Origin: JAMCRM01 sp035561075
Lineage (GTDB): Bacteria > Acidobacteriota > Terriglobia > Bryobacterales > Bryobacteraceae
NCBI GenBank assembly: GCA_035561075.1
Contig: DATMYF010000081.1
Span: 1 to 64,000, forward strand
Length of the DNA: 64,000 bases
Reading direction: 5' to 3'
Both the position numbers and the translations under genes were made by a program. Shown here piece by piece: positions 46,210-54,607 of this stretch. A model generated the notes under the pieces. The model searched no databases and was not told the origin of the DNA. It worked only from the letters and a program-made list of their open reading frames with translations. The number at the start of each line of letters is the position of its first letter. Within the stretch, counting starts at the first letter, position 1.

Positions 46210-47747
46210 TTGCCCGAGGCGGTCTGCTTCCCGGTGGCCGCCGGCACGTTGAAGAGTCGGGCCGCGTTGCCCGCGCGGTTGGAACGCTTATCGCGGACCA
46301 GGGCGCGAACCTGGTAATAGCCGGATTTGTCCACCTCGATTTCGTAGGACTTAGTGACAGGTGTCCGCCCGCTCGCCGGGATGTTTGCCGGTGCGCGGAA
46401 ATAGTGGGTATTGGTTTCCAGCTTCACCCAGTTGCCGTCCGGACCGGCCAGCCCGGTAGTGATTTCGAGGATGAAGCCGTGCTCACCGCCCTCCAAACGC
46501 CCGATATCGACCTTGTCGGTGTCGATCTCCAGGCTGTAGCGCAGGCGTGCTTTGGTTCCACGCCCCGCGGGCGGCGGCGGCTCGATAGCCATGCTGACCG
46601 GAAGATCGCGCAACGCCAGCGGCGAGAGCAGCGCTGCAGCGACTTTCCGCCGCGGGTCCGGTATCTTATCTGCGGCCTGCCCCTGGCCAAGGGCTGAGCT
46701 ACGCGCCCGCACATCGAGGCCGGAGCGCTTCACTCGTACCTTGATCTTCCCCGGTTCGCCGGCGTTCTCCGGCAACCGGTAGCCCAGCAGGTAGTACCCA
46801 CGGTTCAGCGCTTCAATGCGGTCCACGACGCTATTGAATGCGTGGTTGTTCTCGGTCAGGGTCCCGCCGGTTTCGGATGCCGCCCGGAGCAGGGCGTCGG
46901 TGTTGCCGAACATGTCGCGCTGCATTCCCGACAGGGAGATTGTGTGGATAGTGACTCCCGCCTGGTTGGCCCGCTGGGCAAGCTCTCCCATAGCCGCCGA
47001 CACCATCTGGCCCTCGGGAATGCGCGGGTTATTCGGCAGCATGAACCTCGCCGCCAGAATGACCGTTTTGCGGCCCGGCAGTCCGGCAAGCAGGTCCACC
47101 GCGGTGCGTGCCGTCCGGATGGCACGCAGGTTCTGTTGCCCCAATTCCGTGAAGGTGATACTGGGTGTGGTCCGTATGAAAATAGAGGGCGCGTCGCGGG
47201 CGATGGGTTCGGCCCGCATCTTCGCAAGCGCCCCCTTCAGCGCCGTCCGATCGTTGGTGAGTTGCGCGAGCAGGCCGCTCGCCTGATCCACTTTAACCAT
47301 TCCGACGAGGTCGCCCGGCTGCATCCGGTTTTCGACGAAATGGGTCATCATATCAACCGAGTCCACGCCCCCCCTCAGCGCGGCCGCGCGGAAGTTGGCT
47401 GTTGCCTCTCCGCCTAAGTCGATATCGATGCTGGGGATCGAGATGACAAACACGAACGAGCGGCGGAGTTCTTCCGGCAGCAGGCGGCCGTCGCTCTTGG
47501 GGCCGAGTGCGGCTCGGTCCCCTGTCAACGGGATGAACGAACAGTAGTCGACTGCGCGGCTCTTGCCCTTCTCCACAACTTCGAAATCCCGGGCCTCAAG
47601 ATCACTCACCACCTGGCCCTTTGCGTCCGTCACTACGGCATCCACCTGGAAAACCGTCGCGTCCACCTTGAAGACAGGATCGGATTCGCGGGGCTGTTGT
47701 GCTGGCGCGAGGAAACTGAGAAAAAGGACAGTGAGCAGCCGCAGCAT
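46206..47747 (-). CDS. Exported VWFA-domain protein, acidobacterial type
   Basis: 513 residues with a signal peptide (LRLLTVLFLSFLAPAQQ). A VWFA-related domain of the type first noted in Acidobacteria (TIGR03436) spans about 30-330: VDAVVTDAKGQVVSDLEARDFEVVEKG, FVISIPSIDID, LLAGLPGRKTVILAA. It lacks a clear DxSxS MIDAS motif. The C-terminal ~150 residues are beta-rich. Role unknown; probably protein-protein or matrix binding outside the cell. A TACAAT box sits inside the 3' end of the HAD gene, 6 bases before its ATG. Confidence 0.85.
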   Translation of the reverse strand: MLRLLTVLFLSFLAPAQQPRESDPVFKVDATVFQVDAVVTDAKGQVVSDLEARDFEVVEKGKSRAVDYCSFIPLTGDRAALGPKSDGRLLPEELRRSFVFVISIPSIDIDLGGEATANFRAAALRGGVDSVDMMTHFVENRMQPGDLVGMVKVDQASGLLAQLTNDRTALKGALAKMRAEPIARDAPSIFIRTTPSITFTELGQQNLRAIRTARTAVDLLAGLPGRKTVILAARFMLPNNPRIPEGQMVSAAMGELAQRANQAGVTIHTISLSGMQRDMFGNTDALLRAASETGGTLTENNHAFNSVVDRIEALNRGYYLLGYRLPENAGEPGKIKVRVKRSGLDVRARSSALGQGQAADKIPDPRRKVAAALLSPLALRDLPVSMAIEPPPPAGRGTKARLRYSLEIDTDKVDIGRLEGGEHGFILEITTGLAGPDGNWVKLETNTHYFRAPANIPASGRTPVTKSYEIEVDKSGYYQVRALVRDKRSNRAGNAARLFNVPAATGKQTASGN

Positions 47748-47749
47748 AT

Positions 47750-48397
47750 TCAGATTGTACTGTCTCTTAAGAGTTCACCGACGATGTCCGGCCAGTGCTC
47801 GAACACGTGGAACGGCTCGCGGCGGCGGCGCAATTCCCTGGCGAGCCAGCGGCGGGCGAAGCGGAACCGTGGTTCCACCATGAGCGCCGGACCGAGGTCC
47901 AGAGGGCCATCACCGGCGAACGCCACGCGATCAGATCGTTCCAGCGCGTCGCGCACCAGCGCCTCTTTGTCTATGCCGCGCTCTGGGTGGTAATACGCTG
48001 AGTTGCGGGGAGGTTCCAGCACCAGCCCGCGGCCTGGCTCGATGCGGCCCGGGCTGGCATGCACCGTGGCATCGACGCCTGCCGCACGCAGTACCCGCTC
48101 GATGTACCATGCCGATCCGGCAGAGGCGATCACCAGTTCCCAGCCAGCCTGGCGCAAGAGGTCCACGGCAGAGGCGAAGCGCGCGTCCGGGTGCATCGCG
48201 GCGAGCATCTCATCGAGTGCCGCCTGGTCGGACGGCGCATGCGAGAAGACGGCCGCCATGGCTTCAAAATGCGTCAGGCGCCCCTGCTGCAATTCGGCGA
48301 AGTAGTCCGGCACGCCGGAGTTGCGCGCCAGCACCAGCGCGTAGAACTCGTGTTCCGTGATGGTGCCATCGAAATCGCTGATCAGGATGGATCGCAA
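47750..48397 (-). CDS. HAD-superfamily phosphatase, PSPase/MtnX-like
   Basis: 215 residues. Motif I DFDGT with the nucleophile Asp (ISDFDGTIT, near 8), motif II VIASAGS near 91, motif III Lys in IDKEALV, motif IV GDGPLDLG. The class I HAD with a small helical cap resembles phosphoserine phosphatase and MtnX (HKMTP phosphatase). TTG start at 48397 with family length; the start is not well supported by a ribosome binding site, and 6 bases separate it from the upstream epimerase. Confidence 0.82.
   Translation of the reverse strand: MRSILISDFDGTITEHEFYALVLARNSGVPDYFAELQQGRLTHFEAMAAVFSHAPSDQAALDEMLAAMHPDARFASAVDLLRQAGWELVIASAGSAWYIERVLRAAGVDATVHASPGRIEPGRGLVLEPPRNSAYYHPERGIDKEALVRDALERSDRVAFAGDGPLDLGPALMVEPRFRFARRWLARELRRRREPFHVFEHWPDIVGELLRDSTI
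47754..47759 (-). promoter_or_regulatory. -10-like box for the VWFA gene
   Basis: TACAAT on the minus strand ending 6 bases before the ATG at 47747, within the last codons of the upstream HAD gene; probable leaderless start. Confidence 0.4.
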
Positions 48398-48403
48398 AGC
48401 GCT

Positions 48404-49485
48404 CTAGGCCTTCGCGGCGCGCCATTTGGCGAGCATGGCGGTCTCCTGCTCCGGGGCCGGTCCGGCCAACCGCACGCGCCCGTCCGGCCCCTGGCTCTTG
48501 TGCCAGGCGAGGGTGTCTTTGATGGTGGCGGAATAGGGCCGCATGCTGAGGCCGGCCCGAATGGCCCGATCCACTTTGCGGGCATGGGCGCCGCGCGTTT
48601 CGCCGCCATATGGCGTCCAAATGGGCAGCTCCAGCTTGTGTTGCTCCAGGAACTCCGGGCTCACCACGTGAGCGTGCTCTTGGCCGGGGTGGCCCGCCGG
48701 CAGCTCTCCAGGAATGGTCCCATGGTGAGGCGTTTCGCCGGTCCCATGGCGTTGAAGATGCCGGTGGTCTGGTCTTCCATCAGCCGCACCAGCCACGCCC
48801 CAAGGTCTCGCACGTCGATGAACTGCACGGGGTCGGAGGGGGTGCCCGGCGCCAGGATTTCGCCCCCGCGATCCGCGCGCACCGGCCAGTAGGTGAAGCG
48901 GCCGGTCGGATCGTCCGGCCCCACGATGTAGCCCGGCCGGACGATCGTTGTGCGCCCGGGCATGGCCTTCTCCGCAGCCTGCTCGCAGAGCGCTTTGAGC
49001 GGGCCGAACCAGCGGTAGTCCGGACCCATGTCCTCCAGCGTAGGGTCCGCCATGGTGGCGAGGGGCGCGGTTTCGTCGGCCCCCTCCGTGCGATCATCCG
49101 CGTAAGCCGAGGCGCTCGATATGTAGATGTACTGCTTCGCCTTGTCCGCCAGCAGCGCAGCCGAGGCCGCCACCATCCTGGGGTAGTAGCCGGAATTGTC
49201 GATCACCACGTCCCACTCGCGGCCTTCGAGCGCTCGGAGGCCGTCGCCCTTTTTGGGATCGCGATCGCCGTGCAGTTTCTCGACGTTCGGGAACAGGCCG
49301 GGACGCGTGCGCCCGCGGTTGAAAAGTGTGACCTGGTGGCCGCGCGCCAGCGCCGCCTCGACCGTCGCGGGACCGAGGAAATTCGTGCCCCCCAGAATCA
49401 GGATGCGCTTCACGGTGCGGAACGCCAGCAGCGGCGCCGAGCAGGCCAAGCCGAGCAGCGCACGCCGCCGAATCAGTGGTGTCAT
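48404..49485 (-). pseudogene. Exported NAD-dependent epimerase-like protein with a frameshift
   Basis: Two frames make one protein of about 360 residues. The first (start 49485) has a basic/hydrophobic N-terminus (RRRALLGLACSAPLL), the Rossmann motif ILGGTNFLGPATVEA, the SSASAYAD segment and a PGYIVGPDD loop, and ends TLTW-stop at 48661. The other frame continues VSPEFLEQHKLELPIWTPYG to 48404. Inserting one G into TGGTGAGC at about 48661-48667 joins them. Extended SDR of the plant-type mRNA-binding/epimerase kind; the catalytic YxxxK is not obvious. Either recent inactivation or a sequencing indel. Confidence 0.8.
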
Positions 49486-49523
49486 CTCGTCACCATTCTA
49501 TAGGGCCCGGCCCGGTTAGCGGG

Positions 49524-49529
49524 TATAAT
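49524..49529 (+). promoter_or_regulatory. -10-like box upstream of the SDR gene
   Basis: TATAAT, 84 bases upstream of the SDR ATG, just in front of the inverted repeat; no good -35 box seen. Confidence 0.3.
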
Positions 49530-49530
49530 G

Positions 49531-49601
49531 GCCGCGAATGGACGCGAATAAACGCGAAAAACACAAAAGCCGTTTTGGTCTCATTTGCGTTCATTCGCGG
49601 C
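49531..49601. repeat. GCGAA-rich element with 15-base inverted repeat in the SDR leader
   Basis: GCCGCGAATGGACGC at 49531-49545 and its complement (one G-U) at 49587-49601, separated by 41 bases; the left arm continues with two more degenerate copies of the 10-base unit GCGAATAAAC. Such GCGAATRAAC hairpins occur as dispersed intergenic repeats in many environmental genomes (from memory). In RNA it would form a long hairpin just before the ATG at 49614. Confidence 0.65.
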
Positions 49602-49613
49602 ATAGAAGAAACC

Positions 49614-50381
49614 ATGTCCACACCATCCTCATTTCAGGGTATGACCGCGCTGGTTACCGGCGCTTCGAACGGGATCGGGGCGGCGGCTGCCGTGGGCTTC
49701 GCCCGCGGTGGCGCGCATGTGCTGGTGCACTACTGCAACGACCGTGCCGCCGCCGAGTCGGTCCTTTCGCAGGTTGCGTGCTCCGGCGGCAGCGGCGAAT
49801 TGATCCAGGCGGACCTGAGCTCTGCCGAGGGCGTTTACGGCTTCCTGGCGCTGGTTGCGAAGACTGGCCACACCGTCGATATCCTGGTGAACAACGCCGG
49901 CTCGCTCGTCAAGCGCACGCGCCTGCTGGAGTTCACCGACGAGCTGTGGCACCAGGTGTTCATGCTCAACTTCCACAGCGCCTTCATGATCACCCGCGCG
50001 CTGATGCCGGCTATGGTAGAGCGCAAGCTTGGGTACGTGGTTAACATTTCGTCAGTGGCGGCGCGCAACGGCGGCGGCCTCGGGGCGATGGCCTACGCGT
50101 CGGCGAAAGGCGCACTCTCCGTGATGACCAAGGGGCTCGCGAAGGAGTTCGCCCCGCAGGGCGTGCGGGTGAACGCGGTCTCTCCCGGCACCATCGACAC
50201 CAACTACCACCGCACCTTCTCGACCGAACAGATGCTGGCCGGGGTGCGCGCGGCTACCCCCGCGGGCAGGCTGGGCACGTCTGAGGAGGTGGCGGACGTG
50301 ATCCTGTTCCTCTGCTCGGAGGGCGCGCGTTTCATCCAGGGACAGGTGATCGAGGTCAACGGCGGTTTTCTGATGGTGTAG
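49614..50381 (+). CDS. Short-chain dehydrogenase/reductase
   Basis: 255 residues, classical SDR. Cofactor motif TGASNGIG near 13-20, NNAG near 95, active-site Ser in VVNISSVAA and YASAKGALS with Tyr/Lys at the usual spacing, and a C-terminal FIQGQVIEVNGG. NAD or NADP and the alcohol substrate cannot be told. ATG 49614 chosen for length; upstream in-frame starts fall in the hairpin repeat. One base separates it from the next gene. Confidence 0.9.
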   Translation: MSTPSSFQGMTALVTGASNGIGAAAAVGFARGGAHVLVHYCNDRAAAESVLSQVACSGGSGELIQADLSSAEGVYGFLALVAKTGHTVDILVNNAGSLVKRTRLLEFTDELWHQVFMLNFHSAFMITRALMPAMVERKLGYVVNISSVAARNGGGLGAMAYASAKGALSVMTKGLAKEFAPQGVRVNAVSPGTIDTNYHRTFSTEQMLAGVRAATPAGRLGTSEEVADVILFLCSEGARFIQGQVIEVNGGFLMV

Positions 50382-50382
50382 C

Positions 50383-51168
50383 ATGCCCCGTGTCGTCCTA
50401 GTCCACTGGAAAGCGACGGAGGCGGAGGAGCGCGCCGCGGTGTTACGGGGTGCGGGTTACGGCGTCTCGGTGCTCGTACCGGGAAGCGGGGCGGACCTCG
50501 CCGGGCTGCGTCGTGAACCGCCCGATGCCATTGTGATCGACCTCTCGCGCCTCCCCTCGCAGGGCCGGGCCGTGGCATTCGACCTGCGCCGCGCGAAAGC
50601 CGGCCGCACCGTACCCATTGTCTTCGCAGGCGGCGAGCCGGATAAGGTGGCACGCACCCGGGAGTTGCTTCCGGACGCCGTATACGCGGAGTGGGATGGG
50701 ATAGCCGAGGCACTCACCCGTGCATTCGCCCATCCGCCGGCGGTCGCCGCCCCCATTCCGGCAGGAGCAATGCCCGGCTACTCGGGTACGCCGCTGGTCA
50801 AGAAGCTGGGGATCCGGGCGGGCACCACAGTTGTGCTGCTGGGCGCTCCTGGCAATTTCGAGGCCGCGCTCGCGGGACTGCCCGAAGGTGTCCGGCTGGT
50901 TCGGCAGGCACGCGGTGCGCCCACTACGATCCTGCTGTTCGTGCGATCGAAAGCTGAACTGGAGCGTCGATTCCCGGCGGCAGCCGGCGCTCTTGCGGAG
51001 GGCGGGCGGCTTTGGCTGGTGTGGCCGAAGCAGGCGTCGGGTGTCCGATCCGACCTCACCGAGATCGTCGTGCGCGCCTTCGGCCTGGCCGAGGGCTGGG
51101 TGGATTACAAGATCTGCGCCGTCGATGAGACATGGTCCGGGCTGCTTTTTGCGCGCCGCCGGCGGTAG
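50383..51168 (+). CDS. Receiver-like domain fused to DUF3052
   Basis: 261 residues. Residues 1-115 read like a degenerate response-regulator fold (VVLVHWKATEAEERAAVLRGAGY, DAIVIDLSRLPSQGRAVAFDLR, VPIVFAGGEPDKV) but lack the usual acidic pocket and phospho-acceptor context. Residues ~128-261 match DUF3052 (YSGTPLVKKLGIRAGTTVV, LFVRSKAELERRF, LWLVWPKQASGVRSDLTE), normally a stand-alone domain. Possibly a ligand-independent scaffold or sensor; function unknown. Confidence 0.75.
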   Translation: MPRVVLVHWKATEAEERAAVLRGAGYGVSVLVPGSGADLAGLRREPPDAIVIDLSRLPSQGRAVAFDLRRAKAGRTVPIVFAGGEPDKVARTRELLPDAVYAEWDGIAEALTRAFAHPPAVAAPIPAGAMPGYSGTPLVKKLGIRAGTTVVLLGAPGNFEAALAGLPEGVRLVRQARGAPTTILLFVRSKAELERRFPAAAGALAEGGRLWLVWPKQASGVRSDLTEIVVRAFGLAEGWVDYKICAVDETWSGLLFARRRR

Positions 51169-51197
51169 AATCTTGGCGAAGACGCCTGGAGATAGTC

Positions 51198-51836
51198 ATG
51201 CACCTGGTTCCCACTCAACAGGAAGTGATCGAGCTGCTCCGCCGGACCGGAGCCCTGCGCGAGGGCCATTTCGAGTGCCTGAACGGCCTGCACACCGGCA
51301 AGTTCCTGGACGTGGCGCTGGCCCTGCGCTGCTATCAGGATCAGAAGACCCTCAGCGTGGCCCTGAGCCGCCTGCTGCGCGGGAACCCGGAGATTCGGGC
51401 GCTGCTTTCCGAACTCTCCATAGTCACCGTGACTACCGCGGGGCTCCCCATCGCCTGGAGCTTATGTGAAGCGCTCCGCGCCCACCAGGTTTACTGGGCG
51501 GAGAAGGAGACCCGCCGGTCGCCCATGCGCTTCCGGCAGTTTCTGGAGCAGGTTCCCGGAGAAAAGGTGGTCCTGGTGGACGATGTGCTGCGTGCGGGTC
51601 GCCTGCTCGCGGAAGCGCGCAAGTTGATCGAATCGCGCGGCGCCGAAGTGCTGGCCATCGCCGTCGCGGTACACCAGCCGACGCCCCAAACCCTCTCCTT
51701 CGGTTCGCTGCCGATCTACAGCCTGGCACGCCTCGAAGCTACCTATTACTCCGACCCCGCCGGCTGCGAACTGTGCCGCCAGGGCCTCCCACTGGTCCGC
51801 CAGGAGTACGTGGGCACGTCCATCGGGGTGTCGTGA
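51198..51836 (+). CDS. Orotate phosphoribosyltransferase-like protein
   Basis: 212 residues, type I phosphoribosyltransferase. The PRPP motif VVLVDDVLRAGR is near 122-133, and GHFECLNGLHTGKFLDVALAL near 22-42 resembles the OPRT N-terminal substrate loop. Other marks are AGLPIAWSLCEALRA in place of GGIPFA, and a C-terminal Cys pair CELCRQG that is not typical of PyrE. It may act on orotate or another base. ATG 51198 has GGAGA 6 bases upstream. Confidence 0.8.
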   Translation: MHLVPTQQEVIELLRRTGALREGHFECLNGLHTGKFLDVALALRCYQDQKTLSVALSRLLRGNPEIRALLSELSIVTVTTAGLPIAWSLCEALRAHQVYWAEKETRRSPMRFRQFLEQVPGEKVVLVDDVLRAGRLLAEARKLIESRGAEVLAIAVAVHQPTPQTLSFGSLPIYSLARLEATYYSDPAGCELCRQGLPLVRQEYVGTSIGVS

Positions 51837-51857
51837 GGGCCATTACAATTGCCGGGT

Positions 51858-52226
51858 TCAGCCTGCCTGAGCTTGTCGTTTGATGTGTTGGATCACCTCG
51901 TCGAAATCCCGCGTAGGAGAGAAGTCGACGTACTCACTGTCCTCCAGCATCTCGGGTGCATGACCGGGCGCCCAGTAAAACGCCTGACCCGCTTCGTAAT
52001 CATGGTGGCCCGTCTTGGTGTACATGCGGACCTTTCCTTTCAGAACGTAGCCCCAGTGCGCGCAGTGACATAGATCATCCGGAAGCCCCTTCAACACCGG
52101 TCGCAGGTCCGTCCCCCTCTGGGCTCGAACGAACGCAACTGTCATCGTTCCAAGGCTCTGCTTCCGAAGCTCGACGCCATTGCCCTCGATTGCCATTGCA
52201 ACATCTTCTCGTCTCAGACCGACCAT
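51858..52226 (-). CDS. Cupin-fold protein
   Basis: 122 residues. Small single cupin: HWGYVLKGKVRMYTKTGHHDYEAGQAFYWAPGHAP holds the His/Glu-type metal-site pattern in degenerate form (CHCAHWGYV, then HAPEM). A single-domain cupin may bind a metal and a small organic ligand or be a regulator; no catalytic assignment. ATG 52226 is chosen because GGAGGAGG lies just upstream; ATG 52250 would add 8 residues. Convergent with the phosphoribosyltransferase gene (21-base gap). Bases 52227-52377 hold no gene I can support. Confidence 0.75.
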   Translation of the reverse strand: MVGLRREDVAMAIEGNGVELRKQSLGTMTVAFVRAQRGTDLRPVLKGLPDDLCHCAHWGYVLKGKVRMYTKTGHHDYEAGQAFYWAPGHAPEMLEDSEYVDFSPTRDFDEVIQHIKRQAQAG

Positions 52227-52377
52227 TTCTCCTCCTCCGTTCAGAGCCAAACTGTTCGGAAATTCGCGAGTTTCCCAGTGTACACCGCCGCAACGGCCCC
52301 ATTGCTTCCCACTTATGTCGCTATTCGGGGTTCAGCGAAGAACGATACTTCTCGATAATGGTTGGAAAATCCCAGCG

Positions 52378-52539
52378 CTAGTTCTGGTCGGGACGGGTCG
52401 CCCCGCGGACCGGCAGGTCCGTCGGGCCAAAATGCGTCGGCAGGCGTTCCAGGCGGATCTCCTGGCCGTCGTCCAACCACCAGTCTGGCACCGCCGAGAG
52501 CAAGGAGGTCTCGTGCATGTTCGCCTCCAGCAACAGCAT
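52378..52539 (-). pseudogene. Remnant of a hydrolase C-terminus, in frame behind the MR/MLE-DUF6807 gene
   Basis: 53 residues (MLLLEANMHETSLLSAVPDW, then DGQEIRLERLPTHFGPTDL). The PTHFGP segment is reminiscent of the C-terminal strand of some bacterial glycoside hydrolases/lyases. It is in the same frame as the upstream 668-residue protein, separated only by its TAG and three codons (52549-52540), so readthrough of the amber codon would attach it. No Shine-Dalgarno of its own. Confidence 0.45.
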
Positions 52540-52548
52540 AGGCGGGTA

Positions 52549-54555
52549 CTACGCGCTTGCCAGGGTTACGTGGTACTTCAGCACCAGGGGCTTTCCCGCT
52601 TCGAGCGTCAGCGGCTTCAGCCCCGGATAGTTTACCCCCAGAAATCCGTAGTGCCGCAGGCACCAGCCGTTGGGATAGCCGGGATGGCCGGGGTCGATGT
52701 CCACGCGGGCGGAGGCGCGGCGGCCCTGGTAGGCCGCGGCCAGTTCGGCCCAGGGGTGCGGTGCCATGTTGGTGTCGCGCGCTTCCTTGCCTTTCTCCGT
52801 GATGATCGCCGTAGCCTCACGCGGTGCGAACCGGAACGACAGGCCGCCGTAACCCTTGTTTCCGTCGGGGGTGCCGGCGATCTCCACCGGTGCTTCCACT
52901 GCCTCGAACGTCAGCGCCAGGTCGAAGCTGCGGCGGTTCGCCGCCGCCGGATGCACCACCATGTCCACGGTTTCCGCCACTACCTTGCGCTCCCCGATGA
53001 ACCAGCCGTTTTCCACCGCCAGCCGCGCCCGGCCTGCCGCGGCTCCCCTCGCCATCCAGCGGACGAAGCGCGTCTGCATTCCCGGCTCGCAGGCCCACGG
53101 GTCGTACTGCTTGCCTTCCACCCGCACCACCGGCCACATCCACGAGAGGCCGCGGTGATGGAAGTGGTCGCGCGGAAAATCGTCCGTCACCACGGTGCCG
53201 TCCGGAGCGTACACCGGGTGCAGGTAGCTTGAACGCAAATAGCGCTCCGGCACCCCCGCTTTCAACTGCATCCCATGGTGGTAGACGAAGACGGGGCGGC
53301 CGCCTTCGGTCAGCTCAAGCGACGTCGCGCTCACGTCGCGAAACGCGAATCCGGCGGGGACGGTAACCTGCGTGCGGCGCGAGGCCGAGGCGGCGCGCAC
53401 CCGCTCCTCGTCCACTTCCACCCCCAGCCCGGGCCCCTTGGGCGTTTCGATGGCGCCGTCCCTCACCACCAGGGGGCGGCGCAGGAACGACGTGCCCTCC
53501 AGGAACTGCGGTCCGTTGAGCGCCGCCGGATAGCGCAGCCCGAAGGCGGCGTATAACTGCAATGCCGCGGCCAGTGCGACATCCGGGTCTGTGAGGCCGC
53601 TCCCCAGGAACATCAGCTTGTGCCGCTCCAGGAGTTCCACCTGCTGGCGGGCGGCCAACAGGCCGGCGGTGCGCGCGGGCTTCATGGCTACCCCGTCGAG
53701 CAACTCCAGCTTGATGTACTCTTCCAGGTCCGCCACCGAGACCACGCCCTCATCCAGGATGATGGGCAGCGCGCCTTGCTTCTTGAGCTCCCGGAAGCCG
53801 GTCAGCCTGTTCGAGGGTACTGGCTGCTCCAGAACGGCGGCCCCGGCCCGGGCGAGCTTCGGCACGGCTTCAAGCGCCGTCTTCAGGTCGTAGCCGCCGT
53901 TGGCGTCGGCCCACAGGAAGCCCTCGGGCGCCAGCTTCCGCACCATGCGGCAGAGCGCCACGTCGAAGGCCAAGTTGGGCGCCACCTTGATGTTGAAATT
54001 GCGATAGCCGCGTGTGCGTCCCTGCTCCACCAGGGATTCGACCTCCTCAATCTTCGTGGTGTTCACGGTCCAGCTCAGCGCCACGCGGTCGAGCGCCTTG
54101 CGACCCCACATCTCCGCCATGCTCTTGCCCGCGATGCGGCCGGCGAGATCGTGCAGGGCCAGGTCGATGCCCGCCTTAGCAATCGGCATGCCCGTTGAAA
54201 ACGACGGTGCGATGACGCGGTTCATGGCTGCATGCGCCCCCGCGATGTCGGCGGGATCGCGGCCGATCAGCGCCGGCGCCAGATAGTTCTCCAGCGTCGA
54301 GAGTGCCGATTCGGGTGTCTCGTAGCTCCATGTCGGGACGGGGACGCTCTGGCCCCAGCCATACGCGCCGCTCTCGGCCGTTACTTTTACGAAGATCGCC
54401 GGCCGCTCCGGCTTGGTGAAAAATTTGAAACGGGCTGTCACCGGGTATGCCACCGGAAACACTTCGATCTTCTGAATGGCACCCGCGGCGGCCTGGGCCA
54501 GCGGGGCAAAGGGCGCGGCGACACCGAATTGCAGAACCTCTCGACGCGTAGGCAT
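52549..54555 (-). CDS. Enolase-superfamily (MR/MLE) enzyme fused to DUF6807
   Basis: 668 residues. Residues 1-20 may be a Tat-like signal (TRREVLQFGVAAPFAPLA). About 25-385 is a mandelate racemase/muconate lactonising-type barrel: FNIKVAPNLA (KxK), LWADANGGYDL, AVLEQPV and IILDEGVVS supply the Lys and metal Asp/Glu. Residues ~400-668 are DUF6807 (HHGMQLKAGVPERYLRSSYLH, HFHHRGLSWMWP, VDIDPGHPGYPNGW). The fusion suggests one pathway on sugar acids or a secreted glycan derivative. The gene has TAAAAT 6 bases before its ATG and no ribosome binding site. Confidence 0.85.
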   Translation of the reverse strand: MPTRREVLQFGVAAPFAPLAQAAAGAIQKIEVFPVAYPVTARFKFFTKPERPAIFVKVTAESGAYGWGQSVPVPTWSYETPESALSTLENYLAPALIGRDPADIAGAHAAMNRVIAPSFSTGMPIAKAGIDLALHDLAGRIAGKSMAEMWGRKALDRVALSWTVNTTKIEEVESLVEQGRTRGYRNFNIKVAPNLAFDVALCRMVRKLAPEGFLWADANGGYDLKTALEAVPKLARAGAAVLEQPVPSNRLTGFRELKKQGALPIILDEGVVSVADLEEYIKLELLDGVAMKPARTAGLLAARQQVELLERHKLMFLGSGLTDPDVALAAALQLYAAFGLRYPAALNGPQFLEGTSFLRRPLVVRDGAIETPKGPGLGVEVDEERVRAASASRRTQVTVPAGFAFRDVSATSLELTEGGRPVFVYHHGMQLKAGVPERYLRSSYLHPVYAPDGTVVTDDFPRDHFHHRGLSWMWPVVRVEGKQYDPWACEPGMQTRFVRWMARGAAAGRARLAVENGWFIGERKVVAETVDMVVHPAAANRRSFDLALTFEAVEAPVEIAGTPDGNKGYGGLSFRFAPREATAIITEKGKEARDTNMAPHPWAELAAAYQGRRASARVDIDPGHPGYPNGWCLRHYGFLGVNYPGLKPLTLEAGKPLVLKYHVTLASA

Positions 54556-54561
54556 GCACCG

Positions 54562-54567
54562 ATTTTA
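54562..54567 (-). promoter_or_regulatory. -10-like box for the MR/MLE-DUF6807 gene
   Basis: TAAAAT on the minus strand ending 6 bases before the ATG at 54555; probable leaderless start. Confidence 0.4.
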
Positions 54568-54594
54568 GTCCGGCCGGGGTTGCCTTCGTCGCGG

Positions 54595-54600
54595 TAGTCT
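54595..54600 (+). promoter_or_regulatory. -10-like box for the GH9 gene
   Basis: TAGTCT ending 7 bases before the ATG at 54608; here the spacer includes GGAG, so either leaderless or short-leader initiation is possible. Confidence 0.3.
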
Positions 54601-54607
54601 GGAGAAC

